Shown here one piece after another: positions 25,851-35,186 of a stretch of 64,000 bases of DNA. The position numbers and the translations under genes are program-made. Below the pieces are notes generated by a model. The model did no database searches. It was given only the letters and a program-made list of their open reading frames with translations, and had not been told where the DNA came from. Within the stretch, counting starts at the first letter, position 1. Each line of letters begins with the position of its first letter. This DNA comes from Streptantibioticus_A sp037034305. Lineage in GTDB: Bacteria; Actinomycetota; Actinomycetes; Streptomycetales; Streptomycetaceae. The stretch spans positions 31,835 to 95,834 of the forward strand of contig JBAGJY010000026.1 of NCBI GenBank assembly GCA_037034305.1. The letters run 5' to 3'.

Positions 25851-27070
25851 TGCGCGGCTCCTTGCGTGACGATCAGTTGGAGTGGGTCGGCGGGCAGCGG
25901 CTCGTCCCGCTCGTAGGTCCGGGTCAGGTCGCCGACGGTGGCCAGGTCGCCCAGGAGGATGCCGCCGACCAGCCGGTCCCCGCGCAGCACGAGCTTCTTG
26001 TACGAGCCGCGGGTCGCGTCGGCGAGCCGGAGCACGTCGGTGCCCGGCAGGTCGTCGCCGACCTCGCCGAACGCGGCGTACTCCAGCGGCCCGGCGGTGA
26101 GCCGGGACAGCGGACGCGCACCCTGGTACGTCGCGTCCGGATCAGCCCCCGACAGCCGGGCGGCCAGCACATCGGCCTGTTTCCAGGCGGGCCCGGCCAG
26201 ACCGTGGACCGTGCCGCCGTGTTCCGCGCAGTCGCCGATCGCGTACACCCCCGGCGCCGAGGTGGCCAGACGGTCGTCGACGACCACCGCGCGGCGCACC
26301 GCGAGTCCGGCCGCGTGGGCCAGCGCGGTGCGTGGCCGCGCGCCGCAGGCGATCACCACCAGATCGGTGTCCAGCACATAGCCGCTGGCCAACTCCACGG
26401 CGGTGACGCGGGGCCCGCCGTGCAGCGCCCGGGCCCGGTTGCCGGGGTAGACCGTCACACCCAGTGCCGACAGCGCGGTGCGCAGCGCCTGCCCGGCCTG
26501 CTCATCGAGGTGACGTTCGATCAGGTAGGGCGCCTGGTGGACGACCTCGACCGCCAGTCCCAGCGCGGCCAGCGCCCGAGCGGCGCTCACGCCCAGCACT
26601 CCGCCCCCGATGACCACGGCCCGCCGCGACCGCACCGCGTCCTCGGCCAAGCGGGCGCAGTCGGCCAGCGTACGGAAGGAGTGCACACCGGCCAGCGGTG
26701 TGCCGTCCGGGTACAACCCGCGCAGCGGTGGCAGCACCGGGTGGGCGCCGGTGGCCAGCACCACCTCGTCGTACCCGGCGCGCTCCCCGCAGGCCAGCAG
26801 CAGGGTGTGGGCGGCGGGGTCGAGGCCCACCACCTCGTTGCCAGGGCGCAGTTCGGGGCCCGGATCGCCGCACGGCAGGGTGATCGCCTCCGGCGCGTAC
26901 CGCCCGGTGAGCACATCGGCCAGCAGCACCCTGTTGTAGGCGGGGCGCGGCTCGGCGCCGTACAGCGTCAACTCCGCCTCGCCGCCGAGCTCCTGGAAGC
27001 GCTGGCAGAAGCGGGCGCCCGCCAGCCCCGCACCGACCACCGCGATCCGCCTGCGCGTACGGCCGCTCAT
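25844..27070 (-). CDS. FAD/NAD(P)-dependent oxidoreductase, nitrate-reductase electron donor candidate
   Basis: A 408-residue flavoprotein resembling the N-terminal diaphorase part of NirB or NasB. It has the FAD motif VVGAGLAGARFCQRF at the N-terminus, the NAD-binding VVIGGGVLGVSAARAL near residue 150, and VYAIGDCAEHGG for FAD. The C-terminal LVLRGDRLVGGILLGD is shared with NirB. It has no [2Fe-2S] domain. The ATG overlaps the nasA stop (ATGA), and its stop lies inside the nirB start, so it is translated with both. It probably passes NAD(P)H electrons to NasA; this role is inferred from position. Confidence 0.85.
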   Translation of the reverse strand: MSGRTRRRIAVVGAGLAGARFCQRFQELGGEAELTLYGAEPRPAYNRVLLADVLTGRYAPEAITLPCGDPGPELRPGNEVVGLDPAAHTLLLACGERAGYDEVVLATGAHPVLPPLRGLYPDGTPLAGVHSFRTLADCARLAEDAVRSRRAVVIGGGVLGVSAARALAALGLAVEVVHQAPYLIERHLDEQAGQALRTALSALGVTVYPGNRARALHGGPRVTAVELASGYVLDTDLVVIACGARPRTALAHAAGLAVRRAVVVDDRLATSAPGVYAIGDCAEHGGTVHGLAGPAWKQADVLAARLSGADPDATYQGARPLSRLTAGPLEYAAFGEVGDDLPGTDVLRLADATRGSYKKLVLRGDRLVGGILLGDLATVGDLTRTYERDEPLPADPLQLIVTQGAAQW

Positions 27071-29148
27071 GAGCCGACCACCCGCTCCACGCGCACCGCG
27101 CACACCTTGAACTCCGGCATCCGGGACGTGGGATCGAGCGCCGGGTTCGTCAGCGAGTTGGCGCGGCCCGGGCCGTCCCAGTGGAACGGCATGAAGACGG
27201 TGTCGGGGCGGATGGTGTCGGTCACCCGGGCCGGGGCGAGCGCCCGACCGCGGCGGCTGCTCACCGCCAGCATCTCGCCGTCGACGACCCCGAGCCGCTG
27301 CGCGAGGCGCGGATGCACCTCCACGAACGGCCCGGGAGCGGCCTCGTTGAGTTCGGGCACCCGGCGGGTCTGGGCGCCGCTTTGGTACTGGGCGACCACC
27401 CGGCCGGTGGTGAGGTAGAGGGGGTAGTCGGCATCCGGCTGCTCCGCCGCAGGACGGTGCGAGACCGCGCCGAAGCGGGCCCGACCGTCCGGAGTGGCGA
27501 ACCGGTCGAGGAACAGCCGTGGCGTGCCGGGGTGCTGCTCGTCCGGGCAGGGCCAAAAGACACCGTCCTCGGCGCGTATTCGCTGGTAGCTGATGCCCGC
27601 GTAGTCCGCGGCACCGCCAGCGGAGGCGCGCCGCAGCTCCTCGAACGCCTCCTGCGGATCGTCCGGGAAGCCCTTGTCCACGCCGAGCCGCGCCGCCAGC
27701 TCCCGCAGCACGTACAAGTCGCTGCGCACCCCCGGCGGCGGGGTGAGCGCCGCCTGGCGCAGGATCACCCTGCCCTCCAGGTTGGTCGTGGTGCCGGTCT
27801 CCTCGGCCCACTGCGCGGACGGCAGCACGACGTCCGCCAGCCGCGCCGTCTCCGAGAGCACCACGTCGCTGACGGCCAGGAAGTCCAACTCCCCGAGCCG
27901 CTCGGCGACATGGCCCGCCCGGGGCGCGGACACCACCGGGTTGGACCCCATCAGCAGCAGTGCGCGCAGTCCGCCGTCCCGACCCGCGGTGTCCAGGAGT
28001 TCATAGGCGGAACGGCCGGGCCCCGGCAGCTCGTCGGGGCCGACTCCCCACACCCCGGCGACGTGCGCGCGGGCCTCGGGGTCCTCGATGGAACGGTAGC
28101 CCGGCAACTGGTCGGCCTTCTGGCCGTGTTCCCGGCCGCCCTGCCCGTTGCCCTGCCCGGTCAGACAGCCGTACCCCGAGCCCGGCCGTCCCGCCTTCCC
28201 CGTGGCGAGGCACAGGTTGATCCAGGCCCGCACCGTGTCCGTGCCCTTGCTGTGCTGCTCGGCGCCGCGGGCGGTCAGCACCATCGCGCGGTCCGCCCCG
28301 GCGAAGGCCCGTACCGCCTCGCGCATCAGCGGCACCGGGACACCGGTCAGCGCCTCCACCCGCTCCGGCCAGTGCGCCATGGCGGAGGCCAGCGCCTGGT
28401 CGAAGCCGCGGGTGCGGGTCCTGACGAACTCGTCGTCCACCAGCCCTTCGGCGACCACCAGGTGCAACAGCCCCAGCGCCAGCGCCAGATCGGTGCCCGG
28501 TACCGGCCGCAGATGAAGGTCGGCCTGCTCCGCGGTGCGGGTGCGCCGCGGATCGACGACGATCAGCCGGCCGCCGTTCTCCCGCAACTCCCGGAAGTAG
28601 CGCAGCGCGGGCGGCATGGTCTCCGCGGGGTTGCCGCCGACCAGGATCACACAGCCGGTGGTCGCGATGTCCGCGAGCGGGAACGGCAGTCCACGGTCCA
28701 CCCCGAACGCGGCCCGGTGCGCCGCGGCGGCGGAGGACATGCAAAAACGGCCGTTGTAGTCGATGTTGGCGGTGCGCAGCACCACCCGGGCGAACTTGCC
28801 CAGCAGATAGGCCTTCTCGTTGGTCAGACCGCCGCCGCCGAAGACTCCGACCCCGTCCGCGCCGTACCGTCGGGCCGTCAGCTGCAGGCCCTCCGCCACC
28901 CGGTCCAGCGCTCGAGGCCAGGACGCCTCGCGCAGCTCGCCGCCCCGCCCGGCACGCACCAGCGGTGCCGTCAGCCGCGCCGTGGGGGAGAGCACCGCGG
29001 CGGCGGTACGGCCCTTCCCGCACAGCGCGCCGCGGTTCACCGGGAACTCCGGCCGCTCCAGGACCTGCACCGCGGGCTCACCCCCGGCGGCCAGCCGCAT
29101 GCCGCACTGGAGCGAGCAGTACGGGCAGTGGGTGTCGGTCGTCGTCAT
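27067..29148 (-). CDS. nasA: Assimilatory nitrate reductase catalytic subunit
   Basis: Molybdopterin enzyme of 693 residues reducing nitrate to nitrite in the cytoplasm. The N-terminal [4Fe-4S] motif CPYCSLQCGM (residues 7-16) plus ALCGKG, the Mo-ligand Cys in GRFCMSSAAAAH, the GNGQGGREHGQKADQLPGYR cofactor segment and the C-terminal dinucleotide-binding domain (LTTGRVVAQYQSGAQTRRVP) are all present. ATG 29148 places the Fe-S motif at the proper distance; the longer frame to 29304 runs through the promoter. No clear ribosome site, so it may be leaderless. First gene of the nitrate operon, divergent from nnaR. Confidence 0.95.
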   Translation of the reverse strand: MTTTDTHCPYCSLQCGMRLAAGGEPAVQVLERPEFPVNRGALCGKGRTAAAVLSPTARLTAPLVRAGRGGELREASWPRALDRVAEGLQLTARRYGADGVGVFGGGGLTNEKAYLLGKFARVVLRTANIDYNGRFCMSSAAAAHRAAFGVDRGLPFPLADIATTGCVILVGGNPAETMPPALRYFRELRENGGRLIVVDPRRTRTAEQADLHLRPVPGTDLALALGLLHLVVAEGLVDDEFVRTRTRGFDQALASAMAHWPERVEALTGVPVPLMREAVRAFAGADRAMVLTARGAEQHSKGTDTVRAWINLCLATGKAGRPGSGYGCLTGQGNGQGGREHGQKADQLPGYRSIEDPEARAHVAGVWGVGPDELPGPGRSAYELLDTAGRDGGLRALLLMGSNPVVSAPRAGHVAERLGELDFLAVSDVVLSETARLADVVLPSAQWAEETGTTTNLEGRVILRQAALTPPPGVRSDLYVLRELAARLGVDKGFPDDPQEAFEELRRASAGGAADYAGISYQRIRAEDGVFWPCPDEQHPGTPRLFLDRFATPDGRARFGAVSHRPAAEQPDADYPLYLTTGRVVAQYQSGAQTRRVPELNEAAPGPFVEVHPRLAQRLGVVDGEMLAVSSRRGRALAPARVTDTIRPDTVFMPFHWDGPGRANSLTNPALDPTSRMPEFKVCAVRVERVVGS

Positions 29149-29257
29149 GCGGTGATCGTCGCGTCCGGCCGTTACGGCCCCGGATCCCCCGTGTTGCGGG
29201 CGCGGTACGGCTCTCTCACAGCGTGCCGGGGACGGGGTGACGCGCAGGACATCTTCC

Positions 29258-29327
29258 GTAACGTTCGAGGTACCTCCTCTAACGCTGGTGTGATCCCGAG
29301 GCAATCGGCCTGTAACGCCGCTGACTG
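29258..29327. promoter_or_regulatory. GlnR-box-like half sites in the nasA/nnaR divergent promoter
   Basis: Repeated TAAC/GTAC half sites at near-helical spacing: GTAAC (29258) with GGTAC (29269), CTAAC (29279) with GTGAT (29290), and GTAAC (29312) with GACTG (29323). GlnR in Streptomyces binds gTnAC, 6 bases, GaAAC pairs, and nitrate genes are known GlnR targets. The fit here is partial, so this is a candidate region that may also hold NnaR sites. Confidence 0.5.
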
Positions 29328-29339
29328 ACCCTGCACGCT

Positions 29340-30473
29340 ATGGGCACTGGCACAACGACACCGCCGACAGGACCGCTGACCGGATTCACCATCGGTGTCA
29401 CAGCGACGCGCCGCCGCGAGGAACTGGTGGCACTCCTGCGGCGCAGAGGCGCCCGGGTGGTCGAGGCGCCCACCATGCGCATCGTCCCGCTGGACGACGA
29501 CACGGCGCTGCGCCAGGCCACCGAGCGGTGTCTGACCGCACCGCTGGACTATGTGATCGCCACGACGGGTGTCGGCTGGCGCGGCTGGATGAGCGCGGCG
29601 GACGGCTGGGGGCTCGGCGGCGGTCTCGCCGACGTGTGCCGGAACGCCGTCGTCCTCACCCGCGGCCCGAAGGCCACCGGCGCGGTGCGGGCCAGCGGGC
29701 TGCACGAGTCGTACTCGCCGCGTTCCGAGGCCAACGACGAGCTGCTCACCTGGCTGCTCGCCCGCGAGCTGCGCGGATGCCGGATCGCCGTGCAGGAGCA
29801 CGGACTGCCGCTGGACGGCCTCGCCGCCGCGCTGCGCGAGCGCGGTGCCGAGGTGGTCTCGGTTCCGGTATACCGCTGGGGCCCGCCCGACGACCCGGAG
29901 GCGGTGCGGCGGCTGGTGGAGCTGACGGTACGGCGCGAGCTGCACTGCCTCACCTTCACCAGCGCTCCCGCCATCGAGGCGCTGCTGGCCACCGCGCAGT
30001 CCATGGACCGCCGCGCCGAGGTGCTGGACGCGCTGCGCGGTGATGTACTGCCGGTCTGCGTCGGCCCGGTGTGCGCAAGGCCGTTGAGCGAGGCGGGAGT
30101 CGAGGCGGTGTGGCCGGAGCGCGGCCGACTGGGCGCCCTGGTGCGCACGCTCGCCGAGGAACTGCCCGCGCGCGCCCGCCGCGAACTGGCCTGCGGCTCA
30201 CGGCGGGTGGTGTTGCAGGGCGGCGTGGTGCTCATCGACGAAGATACCGTCAGCCTGCCGCCGGTCCTCGCGGCCCTGTTGCGTGCGCTGTCCGACCAGC
30301 CGGGCCGGGTGGTCAACCGGGCCGAACTGCTGCGCAGGGTCTGGACGGGCGGCACCGCCGACGAGCACGCCGTGGACGCGGCGGTGGCCCGGCTGCGCGC
30401 GGCGCTCGGACCACACGCCGCCCTGATCCGCACCGTGCCCAAGCGCGGCTACCGGCTGGCGGTCACCCCGTGA
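29340..30473 (+). CDS. nnaR: NnaR-type nitrate/nitrite assimilation regulator (HemD-like domain plus winged helix)
   Basis: A 377-residue fusion. Residues about 15-260 have the uroporphyrinogen-III synthase fold (GFTIGVTATRRREELVALL, YVIATTGVGWRGWM, LTFTSAPAIEALL). Residues about 285-375 are an OmpR/PhoB-type winged helix (LPPVLAALLRALSDQPGRVV, RTVPKRGYRLAV). Streptomyces NnaR has this architecture and works with GlnR to activate nitrate and nitrite genes. ATG 29340 diverges from nasA. Its stop overlaps the next gene by 4 bp. It could retain HemD activity, but its position argues for a regulatory role. Confidence 0.88.
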   Translation: MGTGTTTPPTGPLTGFTIGVTATRRREELVALLRRRGARVVEAPTMRIVPLDDDTALRQATERCLTAPLDYVIATTGVGWRGWMSAADGWGLGGGLADVCRNAVVLTRGPKATGAVRASGLHESYSPRSEANDELLTWLLARELRGCRIAVQEHGLPLDGLAAALRERGAEVVSVPVYRWGPPDDPEAVRRLVELTVRRELHCLTFTSAPAIEALLATAQSMDRRAEVLDALRGDVLPVCVGPVCARPLSEAGVEAVWPERGRLGALVRTLAEELPARARRELACGSRRVVLQGGVVLIDEDTVSLPPVLAALLRALSDQPGRVVNRAELLRRVWTGGTADEHAVDAAVARLRAALGPHAALIRTVPKRGYRLAVTP

Positions 30474-31231
30474 GCCGCACCGGCGAGCCGCCCGCCCTGA
30501 TAGCGGTGGCACACGGCACCCGCGATCCGTCCGGCGCGGCGGCCGTTCACCAACTACTGGACGCGGTACGGCGGTTGCGTCCGTCGTTGCAGGTCGAGAT
30601 CGGGTACCTCGACCTGCTGCGGCCGTCGCTGCACGACGTGCTGGCGCGGCGGCGGGACGAGGTCGTGCTGGTGCCGCTGCTGCTGGGCGCCGGGTACCAC
30701 GTGCACACCGACATACCCGCCGTGGTGGCCACCGCCGGTTGCCGGACGGCCCGGGTCTCGGCGGCCCTCGGCCCCGACCCGCTGCTCGCCACCGCCCTGG
30801 CCGAGCGGCTGACGCAGGCGGGCTGGAGCGGTGCGGGCGAGGACGCCGCGGTGGTGCTGGCCGCCGCCGGTTCCACCGACCGCCGGGCCAACGCGGACAC
30901 CGTGCGCATGGCGCGGCTGCTGCGGGCCCGTCTCGGCCGCCCCGTGACGGCCGGGTATCTGTGTGCGGCGTCTCCCACGCCCGCCGAGGCCGTCGCGGCG
31001 CTGCGCGCCCGGGGCCACCGCGAGGTGGCGGTCGCCCGCTATCTGATGGCCCCCGGCTTCTTCGCCGACCGTGCGTCGGCGTCGGGCGGCTGCCTCACCT
31101 CGGGCCCACTGGGCGCCCACGAGGCGGTGGCCCGGCTGGTCCTGCGACGCTACGACGAGACGGCGGGACGCACGGACCCCGGCGGTGCGGATGTGCTGAC
31201 CGGCGCCGGCTCGCGGGCTGAGCGGTGGTGA
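30470..31231 (+). CDS. CbiX/SirB-type sirohydrochlorin chelatase
   Basis: A 253-residue class II chelatase inserting Fe (for siroheme) or Co into sirohydrochlorin. The N-terminal ALIAVAHGTRDPSG has the metal-ligand His, and LVPLLLGAGYHVHTDIP carries the second conserved His pair. The repeated half with AAAGSTDRRANAD is typical of the two-lobed form. The GTG start overlaps the nnaR stop (GTGA). Its place in a nitrite-reductase cluster points to siroheme for NirB. Confidence 0.9.
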   Translation: MSRTGEPPALIAVAHGTRDPSGAAAVHQLLDAVRRLRPSLQVEIGYLDLLRPSLHDVLARRRDEVVLVPLLLGAGYHVHTDIPAVVATAGCRTARVSAALGPDPLLATALAERLTQAGWSGAGEDAAVVLAAAGSTDRRANADTVRMARLLRARLGRPVTAGYLCAASPTPAEAVAALRARGHREVAVARYLMAPGFFADRASASGGCLTSGPLGAHEAVARLVLRRYDETAGRTDPGGADVLTGAGSRAERW

Positions 31232-31291
31232 AGGCGGCGGCCCGAGCCGCGCAGGCCACCGCCGGTCGCGTCCTGTGGCGAGGCGCACGGT

Positions 31292-31315
31292 CCGACCAGA
31301 CCCAGGTCTGATCGG
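31292..31315 (+). terminator. Hairpin after the chelatase gene
   Basis: CCGA-C-CAGAC pairs with GTCTG-A-TCGG (one C/A mismatch) around a CCAG loop, 61 bp after the chelatase stop and before the GAPDH promoter. Confidence 0.45.
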
Positions 31316-31438
31316 GCGGCCGTTTGCCCAGGTGGCGGGCGACAAGGACGACTCACGGCACCTTGCCGGGTGGCACGTTCGAGTGATCAAAGTACCCGGG
31401 TTAGCATATGAGCACCGCCTAGCTCGAAAGAGAAGCCT

Positions 31439-32893
31439 GTGACTGTCAACGAGGACACGTTCACCAACTGGAAGCACCGCGAGGAGACCGCGGAGTCGAT
31501 GATCCCCATCATCGGGAAGCTGCATCGGGAGCGGGACGTCACGGTCCTGCTGCACAGCCGCTCCCTGGTGAACAAGTCGGTGGTCAGCATCCTCAAGACC
31601 CACCGGTTCGCCCGGCAGATCGCCGGTGAGGAACTCTCCGTCACCGAGACGCTGCCGTTCCTGCAGGCTCTCACCACGCTCGACCTGGGCCCCTCCCAGA
31701 TAGACATCGGCATGCTCGCCGCGACGTACAAGGCCGACGACCACGGCCTGACCGTGGAGGAGTTCACCGCCAAGGCCGTCGCCGGTGCCACGGGTGCCAA
31801 CAAGATCGAGCGCCGTGACGGACGCGACGTCGTCCTCTACGGATTCGGTCGCATCGGCCGTCTCGTCGCCCGCCTGCTCATCGAGAAGTCCGGCTCCGGC
31901 AACGGCCTGCGGCTGCGCGCCATCGTCGTCCGCAGCGGCGGCGGCCGGGCCGCCGAGGACCTCGTCAAGCGCGCCTCGCTGCTGCGCCGCGACTCCATCC
32001 ACGGCCAGTTCCAGGGCACGATCACCGTTGACGAGGCGAACAGCACCATCGTCGCCAACGGCAACGAGATCAAGGTGATCTACTCCGACGATCCGATGTC
32101 GGTGGACTACACGGCGTACGGCATCAAGGACGCCATCCTCATCGACAACACCGGCAAGTGGCGTGACCGCGAGGGCCTGTCGAAGCACCTGCGGCCCGGC
32201 ATCGCCAAGGTCGTCCTGACCGCGCCGGGCAAGGGCGACGTGCCCAACATCGTGCACGGCGTCAACCACGACATGATCAAGCCGGACGAGCAGATCCTGT
32301 CCTGCGCCTCCTGCACCACCAACGCGATCGTCCCGCCGCTGAAGGCGATGGCCGACGAGTACGGCGTCCTGCGCGGCCACGTGGAGACCGTCCACTCGTT
32401 CACCAACGACCAGAACCTGCTGGACAACTACCACAGCTCCGACCGCCGGGGCCGCTCGGCGCCGCTGAACATGGTCATCACCGAGACCGGTGCCGCCTCC
32501 GCCGTCGCCAAGGCGCTGCCCGACCTCAGGGCGAAGATCACCGGCAGCTCCATCCGCGTCCCGGTACCGGATGTCTCCATCGCGATCCTCAACCTGCAAC
32601 TCGCCCGCGAGACCAACCGCGAGGAGGTCCTCGACTACCTGCGCAACGTGTCGCTGACCTCGCCGCTCAAGCGCCAGATCGACTTCATCAGCGCCCCCGA
32701 CGCGGTCTCCAGCGACTTCATCGGCTCGCGCCACGCCTCGATCGTCGACGCGGGCGCCACCAAGGTCGAGGGCGACAACGCGATCCTCTACCTGTGGTAC
32801 GACAACGAGTTCGGCTACTCGTGCCAGGTCATCCGCGTCGTCCAGCACGTCTCCGGGGTGGAGTACCCGACCTACCCCCTCCCGGTGGCCTGA
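31439..32893 (+). CDS. gap: Glyceraldehyde-3-phosphate dehydrogenase, long actinobacterial form
   Basis: NAD(P)-dependent enzyme of 484 residues interconverting glyceraldehyde-3-phosphate and 1,3-bisphosphoglycerate. About 125 N-terminal residues (NWKHREETAESMIPIIGKLH and on) precede the Rossmann motif VLYGFGRIGRLVARL near residue 135. The active-site SCASCTTNAIVPP (Cys about 292) and the C-terminal WYDNEFGYSCQVIRV are intact. This extended form is typical of Streptomyces paralogues. GTG 31439 follows AAGAGAAG. A TAGCAT hexamer near 31402 is a possible -10. The gene stands alone and ends at a strong hairpin. Confidence 0.95.
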   Translation: MTVNEDTFTNWKHREETAESMIPIIGKLHRERDVTVLLHSRSLVNKSVVSILKTHRFARQIAGEELSVTETLPFLQALTTLDLGPSQIDIGMLAATYKADDHGLTVEEFTAKAVAGATGANKIERRDGRDVVLYGFGRIGRLVARLLIEKSGSGNGLRLRAIVVRSGGGRAAEDLVKRASLLRRDSIHGQFQGTITVDEANSTIVANGNEIKVIYSDDPMSVDYTAYGIKDAILIDNTGKWRDREGLSKHLRPGIAKVVLTAPGKGDVPNIVHGVNHDMIKPDEQILSCASCTTNAIVPPLKAMADEYGVLRGHVETVHSFTNDQNLLDNYHSSDRRGRSAPLNMVITETGAASAVAKALPDLRAKITGSSIRVPVPDVSIAILNLQLARETNREEVLDYLRNVSLTSPLKRQIDFISAPDAVSSDFIGSRHASIVDAGATKVEGDNAILYLWYDNEFGYSCQVIRVVQHVSGVEYPTYPLPVA

Positions 32894-32923
32894 GCCCGGC
32901 AGACGGGTCGGCGTCTGCCGTAG

Positions 32924-32959
32924 GGGCTCTGGCCAGGGCGAACACCCTGGCCAGAGCCC
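32924..32959. terminator. Strong terminator hairpin after gap
   Basis: A perfect 15-bp stem (32924-32938 with 32945-32959, GGGCTCTGGCCAGGG) around the 6-base loop CGAACA, 30 bp after the gap stop. It also faces the M48 gene on the other strand, so it likely ends both. Confidence 0.9.
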
Positions 32960-33053
32960 AGCTGGGCGGCTGTGCGGGCTCGCCTGTGCCGACGCCCCGC
33001 CGCGGGGGGACCGCGAACCGAAGTCGCGCCGCTACCCGCCTGCCCCAGCTGTG

Positions 33054-35186
33054 TCATCCGCGCCGAACGGCGAGCCGTGAGGCAACCGCGAACAACGCCG
33101 CGGGGAAGAGGCCGGACAGCACGTAGATCAGGCTCGCCGAAGCCGTGAGCCCGTGCAGTGGGTGACACGCCTGGTCGCTGGCAAGGCAGTCGGCCGCGTT
33201 GGCCACCAAGGTGATCCCGGGACTGCCGACGACACCGGCGACCAGACCGGCGAACATGCCGCGCGGCACGGCCAGCGGGTGGCGAAACGCCGCCGCGGTG
33301 GCCGCCGCCGCGGCGGGGATCACACAGCGCAGGCCCAGATAGGCCCACTTCCACCATCCCTGGCCGGTCCAGGCGGGGGCATCGTGCCGGATCAGCAGGA
33401 AGCCCGGGAAGTACAGCGCGAGCGTGCCGACCGCGATCAGGACTCCGGTGAGGGCCGCCCGCCGGATCCGCAGTGGCGCCGGACCTGGAGCCTCGTCGCG
33501 ACGAGCCGATCCCCACTGCCATGCGTGGGCCGCGAGTGGAAGCAGTGCCAGCGCGGCAAGAAAGGCGCCGGTGAGGGGAAGCGGCAGAAAGAACAGTACG
33601 TTCAGCGCTATGTCGACAAAGAGGGCGACGGGCGGTGACGCCCACGGGCCCAGACCGACGTGGCTCGCGACCAGGGCTTCCTGGGGGATCCAGCGGAACA
33701 TCAACTGCTGCCACACGTCGAGGACGAGCGCGCTCGCCAGCCACGTCACCAGCACGGCCCACCGTGGCCCGGCCGCATGCGGCGCGGCGGCAGTCCAGGC
33801 CCGCAGGCACATGGCGACCCAGCGTACGTACCCCCACGCCGCCAGAACGGACAGCGCCGCCCACAGGATGACCATCAGCGCCTCGGACCCGTCCGGCAAG
33901 GGGGCGACCGGCAGCAGGACCGTATGGGGGTCCAGCACGGTCGCTCCCGCCACCAGGCCCACCCCGAGCCCGGCGCCGATCCGGCCGACTCCCCGCGTCC
34001 CGTCGATCGCCTGCCAGACGGCCAGGACCGCACCTCCCGCGGCGAACGCCACATAGGGCAGGGAACCGCTCATCGTCCCGTACTGGAAACCGGTGAGCAC
34101 CGGGACGGCGGAGGTCACCAACCCGTCGAGTAGGATCACCGCGACGCCGAGCAGGAACCCACCGCGCAGTCCCACTTCTGGAGCCAGGCGGCTGCCGCTC
34201 ACCACCCCGATGCGGTCTTGACCATCGGGATGTACTCGCCAGCGCCACCATCGACCGGGCCGCCGACCGGCCGCGCTGGCGGCGCCGAGGGCGAGCACCC
34301 CCTCCAGATGCTCGCGGGTGCCCTGCCACTCCAACACCCGCAGATCAGCGTGGACTTCCCGGCTGCGTAGTACCGCGTTGCGGCCCAGCAGCACGAAACC
34401 CGACACCACGAGCAGTTCGTAGAGACTCTGGGCGGTCCAGAACCAGTCCCTGGGCGGACCGGCGTTGGCGAGCGTGTAGAGGGAGAGTGTGACGGCCAGC
34501 CCCGTGAAGACCCGCCAGAGCGCCACGGTGAGTTGGGTGATGTCCAGGTCGCGGTCGCGAATGTGCGCGAGTTCGTGCAGCACCACCGCGTCGAAGCGGG
34601 CTCGGTCCGTGGCGTACAGGGCCAGCAGACCACGGTTGAGCTGAACGTAGCGTCTCCGCACGGTGCCGAAGGCGGCACCGCTCAGTGTGGCATCCAGCGG
34701 ATGGAGCCAGAAGCTCGTCCGCACTCCGGCTCGTCGGCACAACTCCTCCAGGTGGCAGGCGAGTTCGGGTAGCCGCTCGTCTGGGAACCGGATCAGCCCG
34801 CGCCGACGGATGCGCCACGCGGGCCCGACCGCATAGAGCACGACGGCCAGAACGCAGAACAGCGCCGCGCCCAGCACGTGTGACCAGACCAGCAGGGAAC
34901 TGAGCGGCGCGTCCCCGCACTGCCGCATCATGCGCGTCGCGTCCTGGTAGCGGATCCACGGCGTCGGCCACAGGTACATGCCGCGCACGTCGTGGTCGCA
35001 GCGGGGATCGAGCGGCCCGGCGACGAACTGCCACGGCTCGTGGCCGAGCAGCCGCGCCCCCCACTGGTCTCCCCAGTGCAGGGCCGCGGCGAGCACCGTG
35101 GAGGACACAAGGAGGAACGGGAACGCGATCCGCAGAGGTGCCACCCGCCGGGGCTGGGAACCCGCCGCCGTCAGCGGCGCGCTCAC
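33054..35186 (-). CDS. Membrane-embedded M48-family metalloprotease
   Basis: A 710-residue multi-pass membrane protein with a zinc protease domain. HELAHIRDRD (HExxH about 203-207) supplies two His ligands and the catalytic Glu; SREVHADLRV about 70 residues later supplies the third ligand Glu/Asp. Membrane helices flank the domain on both sides (about 20-40, 103-122, then many from 345 on), far more than in HtpX. It overlaps the upstream 183-residue protein gene by 4 bp, forming a two-gene operon. It may act in membrane protein quality control or in cleaving a signalling protein. Confidence 0.88.
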   Translation of the reverse strand: MSAPLTAAGSQPRRVAPLRIAFPFLLVSSTVLAAALHWGDQWGARLLGHEPWQFVAGPLDPRCDHDVRGMYLWPTPWIRYQDATRMMRQCGDAPLSSLLVWSHVLGAALFCVLAVVLYAVGPAWRIRRRGLIRFPDERLPELACHLEELCRRAGVRTSFWLHPLDATLSGAAFGTVRRRYVQLNRGLLALYATDRARFDAVVLHELAHIRDRDLDITQLTVALWRVFTGLAVTLSLYTLANAGPPRDWFWTAQSLYELLVVSGFVLLGRNAVLRSREVHADLRVLEWQGTREHLEGVLALGAASAAGRRPGRWWRWRVHPDGQDRIGVVSGSRLAPEVGLRGGFLLGVAVILLDGLVTSAVPVLTGFQYGTMSGSLPYVAFAAGGAVLAVWQAIDGTRGVGRIGAGLGVGLVAGATVLDPHTVLLPVAPLPDGSEALMVILWAALSVLAAWGYVRWVAMCLRAWTAAAPHAAGPRWAVLVTWLASALVLDVWQQLMFRWIPQEALVASHVGLGPWASPPVALFVDIALNVLFFLPLPLTGAFLAALALLPLAAHAWQWGSARRDEAPGPAPLRIRRAALTGVLIAVGTLALYFPGFLLIRHDAPAWTGQGWWKWAYLGLRCVIPAAAAATAAAFRHPLAVPRGMFAGLVAGVVGSPGITLVANAADCLASDQACHPLHGLTASASLIYVLSGLFPAALFAVASRLAVRRG

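Noticed and set aside
23175..25916. A 913-codon open frame antisense to nirB
   Set aside because: It mirrors nirB codon structure (high GC at the complementary position), has a His/Gly/Arg-rich product with no family features, and overlaps a perfect nirB. Shadow frame.
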